Source: Actinomycetota bacterium (lineage in GTDB: Bacteria > Actinomycetota > Acidimicrobiia > IMCC26256 > PALSA-555). From it: a stretch of DNA of 64,000 nucleotides. Under the pieces are notes generated by a model. The model saw only the letters and a list, made by a program, of their open reading frames with translations, had not been told where the DNA came from and did no database searches. The stretch spans positions 16,093-80,092 of the forward strand of contig PLJD01000069.1 in assembly GCA_003140175.1 (NCBI GenBank), in the 5' to 3' direction. Both the position numbers and the translations under genes were made by a program. Below are positions 1 to 10,859 of this stretch, piece after piece (position 1 is the first letter of the stretch; each line of letters starts with the position of its first letter).

Positions 1-705
1 GTCAACAACGGCAACGGCCGTCAGGCCCGCGCCACGACGGCGATCTTCGATGCCACGGCGGCCAAGCAGGTGTTCGCGTGGATGTCCAAGATGGTGAGCA
101 GCGGCCTAGCCGTCGTGAACAACGACCAGAACACCGAGGCCTACAACAACCTGCTCGGGATCGGCAACGGCAACCAGGCCATGACGATCGACAGCTCGGC
201 GACGCTGGGGACGATCACCCAGCTGCTCAACAGCGGCCAGTATCCGAACGTCAACCTCGGGGTCGGTGCGATGCCGGGCCCGAGCGGCCCCGGCGGCGTC
301 CTCGTGGGCGGCGCGGCGTTCTACATCGTCAATAAGTCGTCGCCGGCCAAGCAGGCGGCAGCGTGGGAGTACCTCAAGTTCCTCGACTCGCCCCAGACCC
401 AGGCCACGTTCGGGGCCGCGACCGGGTACGTGCCGATCCGCAAGTCGTCGGTCACGCTTCCCGCCATGCAGCAGCTGTGGGCCAAGATCCCCGGCTACAA
501 GGTCGCCTACGACCAGCTCGTGACCGGACCCTCCAACACGGCGACCGCCGGCCCGGTGATCGGCGACTACCAGGGGGTCCGCGACGCGGTCCGCAACGCT
601 GAGGAGGCCATGTTCTCCAACGGCGTGAAGTCCAACACCGCACTGGCTCAGGCGGTGAAGAACGCCACCGCGGCCATCCAGGCGTACAACGCCCGAGTCG
701 GGTAG
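1..705 (+). CDS. Extracellular solute-binding protein (family 1 / sugar ABC type), C-terminal part; 5' truncated by window edge
   Basis: Open frame from base 1 in frame with ORF 70..705; ...GPGGVLVGGAAFYIVNKSSPAKQAAAWEYLKFLDSPQTQATFGAATGYVPIRKS... typical of UgpB/MalE-like binding proteins. Confidence 0.85.
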   Translation, partial: VNNGNGRQARATTAIFDATAAKQVFAWMSKMVSSGLAVVNNDQNTEAYNNLLGIGNGNQAMTIDSSATLGTITQLLNSGQYPNVNLGVGAMPGPSGPGGVLVGGAAFYIVNKSSPAKQAAAWEYLKFLDSPQTQATFGAATGYVPIRKSSVTLPAMQQLWAKIPGYKVAYDQLVTGPSNTATAGPVIGDYQGVRDAVRNAEEAMFSNGVKSNTALAQAVKNATAAIQAYNARVG

Positions 706-706
706 C

Positions 707-1840
707 TCAGCGGGACACGATCGTGACCGACGCGTTGGCGCCTCGCCCGACCGTGTGGGCGAGGCCGACGCGGGCGCCCTCGATCTGACGGGCGTCGGCC
801 GTTCCGCGCAGCTGGCGGGTCAGCTCGACGACCTGTCCGAGCGCTGAGGCGCCGAGCGGCTCACCCTTCGAGAGGAGCCCGCCGCTCGGGTTCACGGGGA
901 GACGCCCGCCGAGCGCGGTCGTGCCCTCCTCGAGGAGGCGCCCCTGTTCGCCGCGTTCGCACAGGCCGAGTTCCTCGTACGAGAGGAGCTCGCGGGCGGC
1001 GTCGGTGTCTTGGCACTCGACGACGTCGAGGTCGGTGGGGCCGACGCCCGCGGCCGCGTACGCGTCGCGGGCGGCGAGCGTGCTGGGCGGCGGGATGTCG
1101 TCGTCCTCGACGCCGCTCATCGGCGTCGCCTCGCCGAGCACTGACCCCGGCAGATGCGAGCGCAGCACCGCCGCGTCGAGGCGTACCGCGTCGGACGCCG
1201 CGTCGGCGGCGCGGCGCAGCACGACCGCGGCGGCTCCCTCGTTCGGTGAGCAGAGCATGAACAGGTGCAACGGCTCACACACCAGGCGGGATCCGAGCAC
1301 CTCCTCGACCGTGGTCTCGCGGCGGAACATCGCGTCGGGGTTGTGGACGCCGTGGCGGCGGTTCTTGACCACGACCTGGGCGAGCTGCTCCTTCGTGACG
1401 TTGGCCTCGCGTTGGAGGCGTTGGGCGCGCAGCGCGAAGTACGCGGGGGTCGCGGCGAGGCCGGCCGCTTCCCGCCACGGTTCGAAGAACGTGGAGCGGA
1501 TGATGCCCTTCGGCATCTTCTCGATCCCGAAGACGAGCACCGTGTCGTACTGGCCCGCCCGGATCGCTCCCGCGGCCAGCATGAGCGCGGCGGCGCCGCT
1601 CGCGCAGCCGGCTTCCACGTCGACGATCGGGATTCCGGTGCGTCCGATCGCGCTGAGGACCTTGTGGCCCGCCGCCACGCCGGCGTACGCGGTGCCGCAG
1701 AACGCGGCGTCGAAGCGGGGATCGCCCGCCTCGTCGAGGGCGGCCCGCACCGCGGCGATGCCGAGCTCGGTGACCGTGAGGTCCGGGAATCGGCCGAAGG
1801 GATGGATCCCGACGCCAGCCACCCGCACGTCGGTGCTCAT
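707..1840 (-). CDS. Thiolase-family / lipid-transfer-protein-like protein
   Basis: MSTDVRVAGVGIHPFGRFPDLTVTELG...VEAGCASGAAAL...NPSGGLLSKGEPLGAS; overlaps the next gene by 4 nt. Confidence 0.88.
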   Translation of the reverse strand: MSTDVRVAGVGIHPFGRFPDLTVTELGIAAVRAALDEAGDPRFDAAFCGTAYAGVAAGHKVLSAIGRTGIPIVDVEAGCASGAAALMLAAGAIRAGQYDTVLVFGIEKMPKGIIRSTFFEPWREAAGLAATPAYFALRAQRLQREANVTKEQLAQVVVKNRRHGVHNPDAMFRRETTVEEVLGSRLVCEPLHLFMLCSPNEGAAAVVLRRAADAASDAVRLDAAVLRSHLPGSVLGEATPMSGVEDDDIPPPSTLAARDAYAAAGVGPTDLDVVECQDTDAARELLSYEELGLCERGEQGRLLEEGTTALGGRLPVNPSGGLLSKGEPLGASALGQVVELTRQLRGTADARQIEGARVGLAHTVGRGANASVTIVSR

Positions 1841-2247
1841 GGCGTGGGAGCAAACGAGTAGGTCACGACCGTGTCGCCGTCGTGATCGGTGTGGAGGGCA
1901 ACGATCGCGGCCTGCATGGGCTGGCCGAACTGCAGCGCGGCGCCGTCGCCGATCTCGAGCCGGGTGATGACCCGCAGACCCGCCGACAGCTCGACCACGC
2001 CGAAACCGAAGGGGACCGGCCCGTCGTAGCCGGGCGGCGCGGTGTGGACCGTGGTCCATCCCCATAGCGTTCCGACCCCGGCGAGACGGACCGGCTCCAC
2101 GTCCACCGACGAGCAGTACGGGCAGGTCGCCGAGCGCGGGAACTGGGGACGCCCGCACGTGCGGCACCGCGCCCCGAGCAGCACGACGTCGCCGGCGTCG
2201 TCGTCGAAGAGCCCGGAACGGACGGGAACCCGCCGGGGGGTGCTCAC
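1837..2247 (-). CDS. Zn-ribbon OB-fold (DUF35) protein, probable partner of the thiolase
   Basis: CRTCGRPQFPRSATCPYCSS zinc ribbon, 136 aa, 4-nt overlaps on both sides. Confidence 0.88.
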   Translation of the reverse strand: MSTPRRVPVRSGLFDDDAGDVVLLGARCRTCGRPQFPRSATCPYCSSVDVEPVRLAGVGTLWGWTTVHTAPPGYDGPVPFGFGVVELSAGLRVITRLEIGDGAALQFGQPMQAAIVALHTDHDGDTVVTYSFAPTP

Positions 2248-3446
2248 ACCACACCGTCGGCGGCGAGCCGATCGAGCTCGGTCTCCGACACGCCGAGGTC
2301 GCCGAATACAGCCCGGGTGTGCTCACCGAGGCGGGGTGCGCCGCTCGGCGCGGCGGGGACCTCACCCACCCGGCGAGGGTACGGGGCCTGTTGGCGCAGC
2401 GGCCCGATCACGGGATCCTCGACGGTGACGAGGTCACCCCGGGCGCCCAGGTGCGGGTCGGCGAAGATGTCGGCGGCGGTGTACGCGGTCGCGACCGGCA
2501 CGTCGCAGGCCACACAGCGGGCCTCGATGGTCGGCGCGTCGAGGCTGCTCGTCCAGGCGGCGACCAGCTCGTTGATCTCGTCGCCGTTGGCGGCTCGGTC
2601 AACGAGTCGGGCGAACCGGGGGTTGTCGACGAGGTCGAGCCGGTCCATCGCCTGACAGAGCCGGGCGAAGTTGGCGTCGGAGCCCGCCACGATGCATACG
2701 TACCGGCCGTCCGCGGTCGGGTAGTTGTCCAACGGTGCCGAGTTCGCGAGGCGGTTCCCTTCCCGGGAGCGCACGATCCCGAGCGCGTCATAGGCGGCGA
2801 GGGTCCACTCGAGGACCCGCAGCGCCGCGCCGTAGAGCGCGGCGTCGATCACCGCGCCCTGCCCGCCTCGTCCCGTGTCGCGCGCGTACAGCGAGCAGGT
2901 CGCGGCGTGCGCGGCGAACACGCCGGTCAGATAGTCCGAGATCGTGACGCCGACCCGGACCGGCGGACGGTCCGGATAGCCGGTCAGGTGCAGCAGGCCG
3001 CCGTACCCGATCCCAACCCGGTCCAGTCCCGGCCGCGGCGCGTACGGGCCGTCCTGGCCGAAGCTGCTGATCCGCACCGTGATGAGGCGGGGGTCGAGCG
3101 CCCCGGGCGCCAGGCCCCAGCCCTCGAGGGTCCCGGGCCGGAAGTTCTCGACCACGACGTCGGCGGTGGCGGCGAGGCGGCGGAACAGGTCTTGGCCCTC
3201 CGAACGGCGCAGGTCCAAGGTGACGCTCTGACGCCCTCGACCCTCGACCGCCCAGAACAGCGAGTAGCCCGGATCCATGGCCTCGACGGGCACGAAGGGC
3301 CCGATCTCGCGCATGAAGTCGCCCCGGCGGGGCTGCTCGACCTTGATGACCTCCGCGCCCTGCTCGCCGAGGAGGCCGGCGCAGAAGGGGGCCGCGATCC
3401 GGGTCCCGAGGTCGAGGACGCGGAGGCCGCTGAGCGGTCCGGTCAC
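2244..3446 (-). CDS. CaiB/BaiF family CoA-transferase
   Basis: VTGPLSGLRVLDLGTRIAAPFCAGLLGEQGAEVIKVEQPRRGD...; GTG start at 3446. Confidence 0.92.
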   Translation of the reverse strand: MTGPLSGLRVLDLGTRIAAPFCAGLLGEQGAEVIKVEQPRRGDFMREIGPFVPVEAMDPGYSLFWAVEGRGRQSVTLDLRRSEGQDLFRRLAATADVVVENFRPGTLEGWGLAPGALDPRLITVRISSFGQDGPYAPRPGLDRVGIGYGGLLHLTGYPDRPPVRVGVTISDYLTGVFAAHAATCSLYARDTGRGGQGAVIDAALYGAALRVLEWTLAAYDALGIVRSREGNRLANSAPLDNYPTADGRYVCIVAGSDANFARLCQAMDRLDLVDNPRFARLVDRAANGDEINELVAAWTSSLDAPTIEARCVACDVPVATAYTAADIFADPHLGARGDLVTVEDPVIGPLRQQAPYPRRVGEVPAAPSGAPRLGEHTRAVFGDLGVSETELDRLAADGVV

Positions 3447-4273
3447 TGACCCGCCTGCTCGCGCTTCACTGCGTCCATCCCGCCCTGCTTGCGGGCGTCG
3501 GTCGCGGCCAGCGCGGTCGCCGAGTTGCTCACCAGCTGGTGGATCATGAAGTGGTAGCGCCACGAGGCGCGCTGGCCGGAGAGGTCGAGCATCTGGTTGA
3601 TCGATTCCTTGATCGCCTGGGCGGTCACCGGCGGGACGAGCGCGACCTGCTCGGCCATCGCGCGGGCGGCGGCGTCGAGCTCCGCTCGGGGCACCACGCG
3701 GTTCACCAACCCGAGCCGTTCGGCCTCGTCGGCCTCGATCGTCGATGCGCAGAGCAGGAATTCCTTGGCCTTGCGCGGCCCGAGCTCCCACGGCTCGACG
3801 AGCAGCTCGACACCGACCCCGGTCATGCGCGCGACCGGGTTCGAGAACCGGGCGTCGTCGGCCGCCACGATCAGATCACACATGCACGCCAGCATCAGCC
3901 CGGCCGCCGCGCACGCCCCCTGGACCGCAGCGATCGTGGGCTTCCGGAAGTCGCGCAGTCGGACGCAGCGATCGAAGTACATGACCTGCTCGTGACGCCA
4001 CTTCCCCTCGGGCGTGTCCCGCAGGCGAGCCCACTCGTCGGCACCGCTCAGGATCTCCTTGAGGTCGTGGCCCGCCGAGAAATGCTTGCCCTCACCGGCG
4101 AGGACGACCACCCGCACGTCGTCGTCGGCGTCGGCGAGGTCGAGCGCGGCGTCAAGCTCGTCGAGCAGGCGGCTGTTCTGCGCGTTCGCCGCCTCCGGCC
4201 GGTGCAGCCGAACGGTGGCGACGGCACCATCGACGCCGTAGCGGATCGTCTCGAACTCCACGGTGTTCATCAT
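3443..4273 (-). CDS. Enoyl-CoA hydratase/isomerase family protein
   Basis: ...VRVVVLAGEGKHFSAGHDLKE...GACAAAGLMLACMCDLIVAADDARFSNP crotonase motifs; start could be upstream at 4300. Confidence 0.9.
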   Translation of the reverse strand: MMNTVEFETIRYGVDGAVATVRLHRPEAANAQNSRLLDELDAALDLADADDDVRVVVLAGEGKHFSAGHDLKEILSGADEWARLRDTPEGKWRHEQVMYFDRCVRLRDFRKPTIAAVQGACAAAGLMLACMCDLIVAADDARFSNPVARMTGVGVELLVEPWELGPRKAKEFLLCASTIEADEAERLGLVNRVVPRAELDAAARAMAEQVALVPPVTAQAIKESINQMLDLSGQRASWRYHFMIHQLVSNSATALAATDARKQGGMDAVKREQAGQ

Positions 4274-4354
4274 GCCAGGCCCACCCGCGCTCCCAGTCAC
4301 GCCGCTGCGCCGCGGACCGTTGAGCCGATCCCACGGGTCCGGCGCCGAGCGCGC

Positions 4355-5557
4355 TCAGCGTGTCGGCGCGGCATCCCGTCGCGGCTCGCGGGGGAGACCG
4401 AGCACGCGTTCCCCGAGGATGTTGCGCTGGACCTCGTTCGTGCCGGCCCAGATCGACGAGGCCTGGTAGTAGAGCCACGAGCGCTGCCAGGTGCCGTCGC
4501 CCGGGTTGTCGGCCGCGCCGTGCCAGAGCGGTGCGGCGCTCCCGAGGACCGCCATGACCGTGTCGTGGAGCCGCTTGCTCATCTCGCTCCACGACACCTT
4601 CATGGTGCTGCCCTCCGGTCCGGGCTCCTCACCTCTGGCCACGCGCGACAGCGACCGCCAGTTCGCGAGCTGGAAGAGGCGAACCTCGACCGCGGCTTGC
4701 GCGAGGCGTGGCCGGAGCCGGTCGTCGTCCCAGGCCCCACGCTCGAGTCCGAGGCGGAGGAGCTCCTCCACCAGCTGCAGGTGAATCACCAGCTGGCGGG
4801 GATTGATGCCGCGCTCATGGGAGAGGGTCGAGTTGGCGACCCTCCACCCCTCGTTGAGGGGGCCGATCAACGCGTCCTCGGGCACGAACGTGTCGGTGAA
4901 GAACACCTCGTTGAACTCGGTTTCGTCGGTGATCTGGCGCAGCGGCCGTACGTCCACGCCGGCGGCCCGCATGTCGACCCCGAACGCCGAGATCCCGCGC
5001 TGCTTTGGGACGTCGGGATCGGTGCGGGCGAGGCAGAGCCCCCAGTCGGCGAACTGCGCGTAGCTGGTCCAGACCTTCTGGCCGTTGAGCCGCCAGCCGC
5101 CCTCGGTCGGGGTCGCCCGAGTGGTGAGGGACGCGAGGTCACTGCCCGCGCTGGGCTCGCTGAACAGCTGACACCACAGCTCCTCGCCGGGCAGGATCCG
5201 TCCCAGCCAGCGGGCCCGCTGCTCGGGGGTGCCGTGGGCGAGCAGCGTGGGGCCGACCAGGTTGATGCCGATGCGTCCGACCAGTTCGGGAGCGCGCGCG
5301 CGGGCGAGTTCCTCGGTGACGACGAAATGCTCGACCGGCCCGGCACCCCGCCCGCCGTACTCCTCGGGCCAGGCAACACCGACCCACCGGCCGGCGGCCA
5401 GACGACGCTGCCAGTCGCGAAGGAAGGCGACCTCGTCGGCGAGATCGTCGAAGCGGGGCGGTAAGCCGCGCCCATACTCCCAGGGCAGGTGCTCGCGCAG
5501 CCAGGCGCGGAACTCGTCGCGGAGGCGCTGCTCGTCGCCGGTCGGCGCGAGGTTCAC
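4355..5557 (-). CDS. Acyl-CoA dehydrogenase
   Basis: VNLAPTGDEQRLRDEFRAWLREHLP...WCQLFSEPSAGSDLASL...GTNEVQRNILGERVLGLP. Confidence 0.93.
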   Translation of the reverse strand: MNLAPTGDEQRLRDEFRAWLREHLPWEYGRGLPPRFDDLADEVAFLRDWQRRLAAGRWVGVAWPEEYGGRGAGPVEHFVVTEELARARAPELVGRIGINLVGPTLLAHGTPEQRARWLGRILPGEELWCQLFSEPSAGSDLASLTTRATPTEGGWRLNGQKVWTSYAQFADWGLCLARTDPDVPKQRGISAFGVDMRAAGVDVRPLRQITDETEFNEVFFTDTFVPEDALIGPLNEGWRVANSTLSHERGINPRQLVIHLQLVEELLRLGLERGAWDDDRLRPRLAQAAVEVRLFQLANWRSLSRVARGEEPGPEGSTMKVSWSEMSKRLHDTVMAVLGSAAPLWHGAADNPGDGTWQRSWLYYQASSIWAGTNEVQRNILGERVLGLPREPRRDAAPTR

Positions 5558-6855
5558 CGCCGCTGATCGATCGGCACGTAGTCGCGCTCGCCGGCACCGA
5601 CGTAGATCTGGCGGGGGCGGCCGATCTTGGTCTTCGGGCTCTCCATCATCTCTTTCCAGTGCGCGATCCAGCCCGGCAGCCGACCCAGCGCGAACAGCAC
5701 CGGGAACATGTTGGTCGGGAAGCCCATCGCCCGGTAGATGAGGCCCGAGTAGAAGTCGACGTTGGGATAGAGCTTGCGCTCGACGAAGTAGCCGTCGGAG
5801 ATCGCAACATCCTCGAGGCGCAGCGCCAGGTCGAGGAGGTCGTCCATGCGGCCCAGCTCCTCGATCACCCGGTGGGCCTGCTCCTTGATGATTCGGGCCC
5901 GCGGGTCGTAGTTGCGGTACACGCGGTGACCGAACCCCGAGAGTTTGAACGGGTCGTCGGGGTCCTTCGCTCGGGCGACGTACTTGTCGATGTTGTTCCC
6001 GTCGGCGCGGATGTTCTGGAGCATCTCGATGACGGCCTGGTTCGCGCCGCCGTGCAGCGGGCCCCACAGCGCGTTGATGCCGGCGGCGATCGAGGCGAAG
6101 AGGTTGGCCTCGCTGGAGCCCACCAGGCGCACCGTCGACGTCGAGCAGTTCTGCTCGTGGTCGGCGTGGAGGATGAGCAGGATCTTCAGGGCATGGACGA
6201 CCGTCGGGCTGACCTCGTAGGGCTCCGACGGCACCGCGAACATCATGGTGAGGAAGTTCTCGATCAGGTCGAGCTCGTTGTTCGGGTACAGGAACGGCTG
6301 GCCGATCGACTTCTTGTACGAGTACGCGGCGATCGTGGGCAGCTTGGCGATGAGCCGCACGATGGCGAGCTGGACCTGGTCCGGGTCGTGGGGATCCGAG
6401 CTGTCGGGGTAGAAGGTCGACAGGGCGCTCACCACGCACGAGAGCGCCCCCATCGGATGCGCGTCGTGGGGAAACCCGTCGAAGAACCGCTTGGCTTCCT
6501 CGTGGAGCAGCGTGTGCTTGCGGATCGACCGGCTGAACTCGTCGCGTTGGTCGCGGGTCGGGAGCTCCCCGTAGATGAGCAGGTACGCGGTCTCCAGGAA
6601 CGAGGGGGAGTGACCCGAAACCAGCTGTTCGATCGGGACGCCGCGGTAGCGGAGGATCCCCGCCTCACCGTCAATGAAGGTGATCGCCGACTCGCACGAG
6701 CCGGTGTTGACGAACCCGTAGTCGAGTGTCACCAACCCGGACTGCGCGCGCAGCTTCGCGATGTCGACCCCGAGCTCGTTCTCGGTTCCGCGAACGACGG
6801 GCAGTTCCACCTCGGTGTCGCCGTGACGAAGGTACGCGGGCTTCTCGTCGCTCAC
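5554..6855 (-). CDS. gltA: Citrate synthase (type II, hexameric-like)
   Basis: VSDEKPAYLRHG...LDYGFVNTGSCESAITFIDGEAGILRYRGVPIEQL...GPLHGGANQAVIEML...GFGHRVYRNYDPRA. Confidence 0.96.
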   Translation of the reverse strand: MSDEKPAYLRHGDTEVELPVVRGTENELGVDIAKLRAQSGLVTLDYGFVNTGSCESAITFIDGEAGILRYRGVPIEQLVSGHSPSFLETAYLLIYGELPTRDQRDEFSRSIRKHTLLHEEAKRFFDGFPHDAHPMGALSCVVSALSTFYPDSSDPHDPDQVQLAIVRLIAKLPTIAAYSYKKSIGQPFLYPNNELDLIENFLTMMFAVPSEPYEVSPTVVHALKILLILHADHEQNCSTSTVRLVGSSEANLFASIAAGINALWGPLHGGANQAVIEMLQNIRADGNNIDKYVARAKDPDDPFKLSGFGHRVYRNYDPRARIIKEQAHRVIEELGRMDDLLDLALRLEDVAISDGYFVERKLYPNVDFYSGLIYRAMGFPTNMFPVLFALGRLPGWIAHWKEMMESPKTKIGRPRQIYVGAGERDYVPIDQRR

Positions 6856-6936
6856 GGCGCTGCTCCTGGCTGGGGTTCGTTTGCAGCGTAGCGGTGGCGC
6901 AGGCACCGTCAGATGGTCGGGGTAGCCTGCCGCCGC

Positions 6937-8025
6937 TTGGACTTCGCCCTCACCGACGATCAAGAGGCGCTGCGCGACGCCGCCGGCGAGCTGCTCGACG
7001 ACCTGGCCTCGAGCGGGCGCGTCCGCGCGGTGGTGGACGGCGGCGGCGGCTGGGACGCCGCGCTGTGGGAGGCGATGCTCGCCCAGGGCTGGGCGGGCGT
7101 GACCCTCCCCGAAGCCCAGGGTGGGCTCGGGCTGGGAACCGTCGAGGTCGCGGTCCTGCTCGAGGAGGTGGGCCGACGCGCCGCGCCCGCCCCGTTCGCG
7201 TCGACGGTGCTCGCCCTCGAGGCCCTCGCCGCGGCGGGGGCCGACGACCGCGTGGCGTCGCTGCTCGCCGGGGATGGGCTGGCCTGCGTCGGGTGGGCTC
7301 GGCGCCTCGACGCGGTGCAGGGCCGGGTGTCGGGCGGTCGCTGGACGCTGTCGGGAGGCCCCGATCCGACGCTCTACGCGCCCGCGGCGCAGCTTGCGGT
7401 GGTCCCGGCGGCGACCGACGAAGGCCCGGCGCTGTTCGCGGTGGAGCTGGGCGACGAGCGCCGACCCGCACCCGAGCCGGCGATGGACCGGACTCGCGAG
7501 CTGGGATGGCTGCGCTTGGCCGACACGCCCGCGACCCGGCTCGGGGGCGACGAGGCGGTCCAATCCGTGATCGACCGGGGCGCGACGTACGCGGCGGCGG
7601 AGATGCTGGGGGGCGCGGGCCAGGTGCTGGCGATGGCCGTCGAGTACGCCAAAGAGCGGGTGCAGTTCGGCCGGCCGATCGGCAGCTTCCAGGCCGTCAA
7701 GCACCGGTGTGCGGACATGCTCGTCGATGTGGAGGGCATGCGGTCGAGCGTCTACTGGGCCGCATGGTGCATCGGCGCCGACGACCGGGACCGTTCGGTC
7801 GCGGCGTCCACAGCGAAGATCTGGTGCTCCGACGCCTCGAAGCGGGTCATGGCGTCGGGCCTGCAGGTCCACGGCGGGATCGGGTTCACCTGGGAGCACG
7901 ATCTGCACCTGTTCATGAAGCGCGCGCAGCTGGACCAGGTGTCCTTCGGCGACGCGTCGTTTCATCGCGAGCGGCTCGCCGCGCTGCTGCGCCCGCGGGT
8001 CGAGGCGGGCGAGAGCGTCCTCTAG
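6937..8025 (+). CDS. Acyl-CoA dehydrogenase (track ORF 6913; TTG at 6937 preferred)
   Basis: LDFALTDDQEALRDAAGELL...FGRPIGSFQAVKHRCADMLVDVEGMRS...GLQVHGGIGFTWEHD; TAGCCT 8 nt before TTG. Confidence 0.9.
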   Translation: MDFALTDDQEALRDAAGELLDDLASSGRVRAVVDGGGGWDAALWEAMLAQGWAGVTLPEAQGGLGLGTVEVAVLLEEVGRRAAPAPFASTVLALEALAAAGADDRVASLLAGDGLACVGWARRLDAVQGRVSGGRWTLSGGPDPTLYAPAAQLAVVPAATDEGPALFAVELGDERRPAPEPAMDRTRELGWLRLADTPATRLGGDEAVQSVIDRGATYAAAEMLGGAGQVLAMAVEYAKERVQFGRPIGSFQAVKHRCADMLVDVEGMRSSVYWAAWCIGADDRDRSVAASTAKIWCSDASKRVMASGLQVHGGIGFTWEHDLHLFMKRAQLDQVSFGDASFHRERLAALLRPRVEAGESVL

Positions 8026-9544
8026 TCGGCGTTCCCGTCGGCGGTGGCCGCGGCCCGGTCTCGGAGCGCCGCCCGGTCGGGCTTCCCGGCGGACAGCAAC
8101 GGCAGCTCGTCGACGGGCACGATCCGCTCGGGTGTCTTGTAGCGAGCGATGCCCGCTCGCTCGAACCACGACCGGCACTCGGTGAGGTCGAAGCCGGCTC
8201 GGGTGACGACGAAGGCGCAGACCCGCTCGCCGAGGCGCGCGTCGGGAGACCCGACGACGACGGCCTGGACGACGTCGGGATGCGCCTCGAGCGCCGCCTC
8301 GACCTCCGCGGCGGCGATGTTCTCACCGCCGCGGATGATGATGTCCTTGATGCGCCCGACGATGGTCAGCCAGCCCTCGCGGTCAACGGTGGCGAGGTCG
8401 CCGGTGCGGAACCAGCCTCGGGACAGCGCCGCCTCTGTCTGGTCGGGGTCGGCGTAGCCGACGAAGAGCTCTGGGCCGCGCAGCCAGAGCTCACCCACCG
8501 TGCCGGCTGGCTGGGCCCGCCCGGTCGCCGGGTCGCTGATTCGGAGCCGCGCCGCGCCGACGGGCCGCCCGTCCGTCTCGCGGGCTCGGGTCGGCGAGTC
8601 GTCGGCAGTGCTGGTGGTGACGGTCGGCGCTTCGGTGGAGCCGTACGTGCGCTTCACGCGGGCGCCGAGCCGCTCGCTGGCCTCGGCGACGAACGCCGGG
8701 GTGACGCCTGCGCCGCCGCTGGACACGAGGCGGAGGCTCTCGACGCGGCCGGACGCGAAGTCGGGCGCGCCCATCAGCGCCACGAAGAACGTGGGCGGCC
8801 CGATCATGAACGTGATCCGCTGCGTCTCGATGGTTCGGAGCGCGCGCTCGGGATCCCATCGGGCCATGAGGTGGGCCGGCATCGGCACCGCGCCGGGGAC
8901 GAGCACCGCGTTGAGGAGGCCCGACACGTGCGCCAGCGGGGCGGGCATCAGCACCGAGTCGTCCCGGCGGAGCTGATGGGCGCCGGCCATGACGCGGGCC
9001 TTGTAGGCGAGGCCCCGCTGGGTGTGCAGCGCGGCTTTCGGCTCACCGCTGGACCCCGAGGTGAAGAGGACCACGGCCAGGTCGGCGGGCCGCGCCGCGG
9101 ACTCGGTGACCGGCGCGGCGGCCTCGAGCAGCGCGGCGAAACGCCCGCCCGGCTCGAGCACCTCGGCGCGGGGCAGCCACAGGCGAGGCTCGAGCACGTC
9201 GAGCATCGCCTCGACCTCGATCGGTCCGGCCTGGTGGTGGATCGGCCCGGCGATCGCGCCGAGGCGCCAGCAGGCTCGGTACAGCACGACGACCTGGTGG
9301 TGGTTGGGCGCCTGCCAAGCGACGACGTCGCCTCTCCGAACGCCCGCCGCCCGCAGCCCGCCCGCCAGCCGCGCGACCGCGGCCTCGAGGGTTGGACCGT
9401 CCAGCGTGACGCCGTCGTCGTCGACCACCAGCGGGTCGGTCGCGCTCGCCGCGGCGTGCGTCAGCATGACGTCGAGGCTCGGCCCGTCCCACGGGCCGCC
9501 GGGCGCGCGGTAGGCGCGGGCCTCCGGGTGTTGGTAAGTGGGTC

Positions 9545-9566
<22 letters not shown>
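8022..9566 (-). CDS. AMP-dependent acyl-CoA synthetase/ligase
   Basis: LFTSGSSGEPKAALHTQRG; TYGSTEAPTVTTS; WFRTGDLATVDREGWLTIVGRIKDIIIRGGENI; exact start uncertain (GTG 9566 or ATG 9467). Confidence 0.92.
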
Positions 9567-10774
<1,208 letters not shown>

Positions 10775-10811
10775 CTCGGGCCCGAGCCTATTCGTTGTCG
10801 GTCTCACCGAA

Positions 10812-10829
10812 CCTGACTACCGTGTCAGG
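10812..10829. promoter_or_regulatory. Dyad CCTGAC-TACCGT-GTCAGG in divergent ACAD/P450 region
   Basis: Perfect 6-bp arms; the centre is a TAnnnT -10-like hexamer. Confidence 0.55.
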
Positions 10830-10859
10830 AAACAGGCCCAGGGACCTTTGGGAGCGCCG

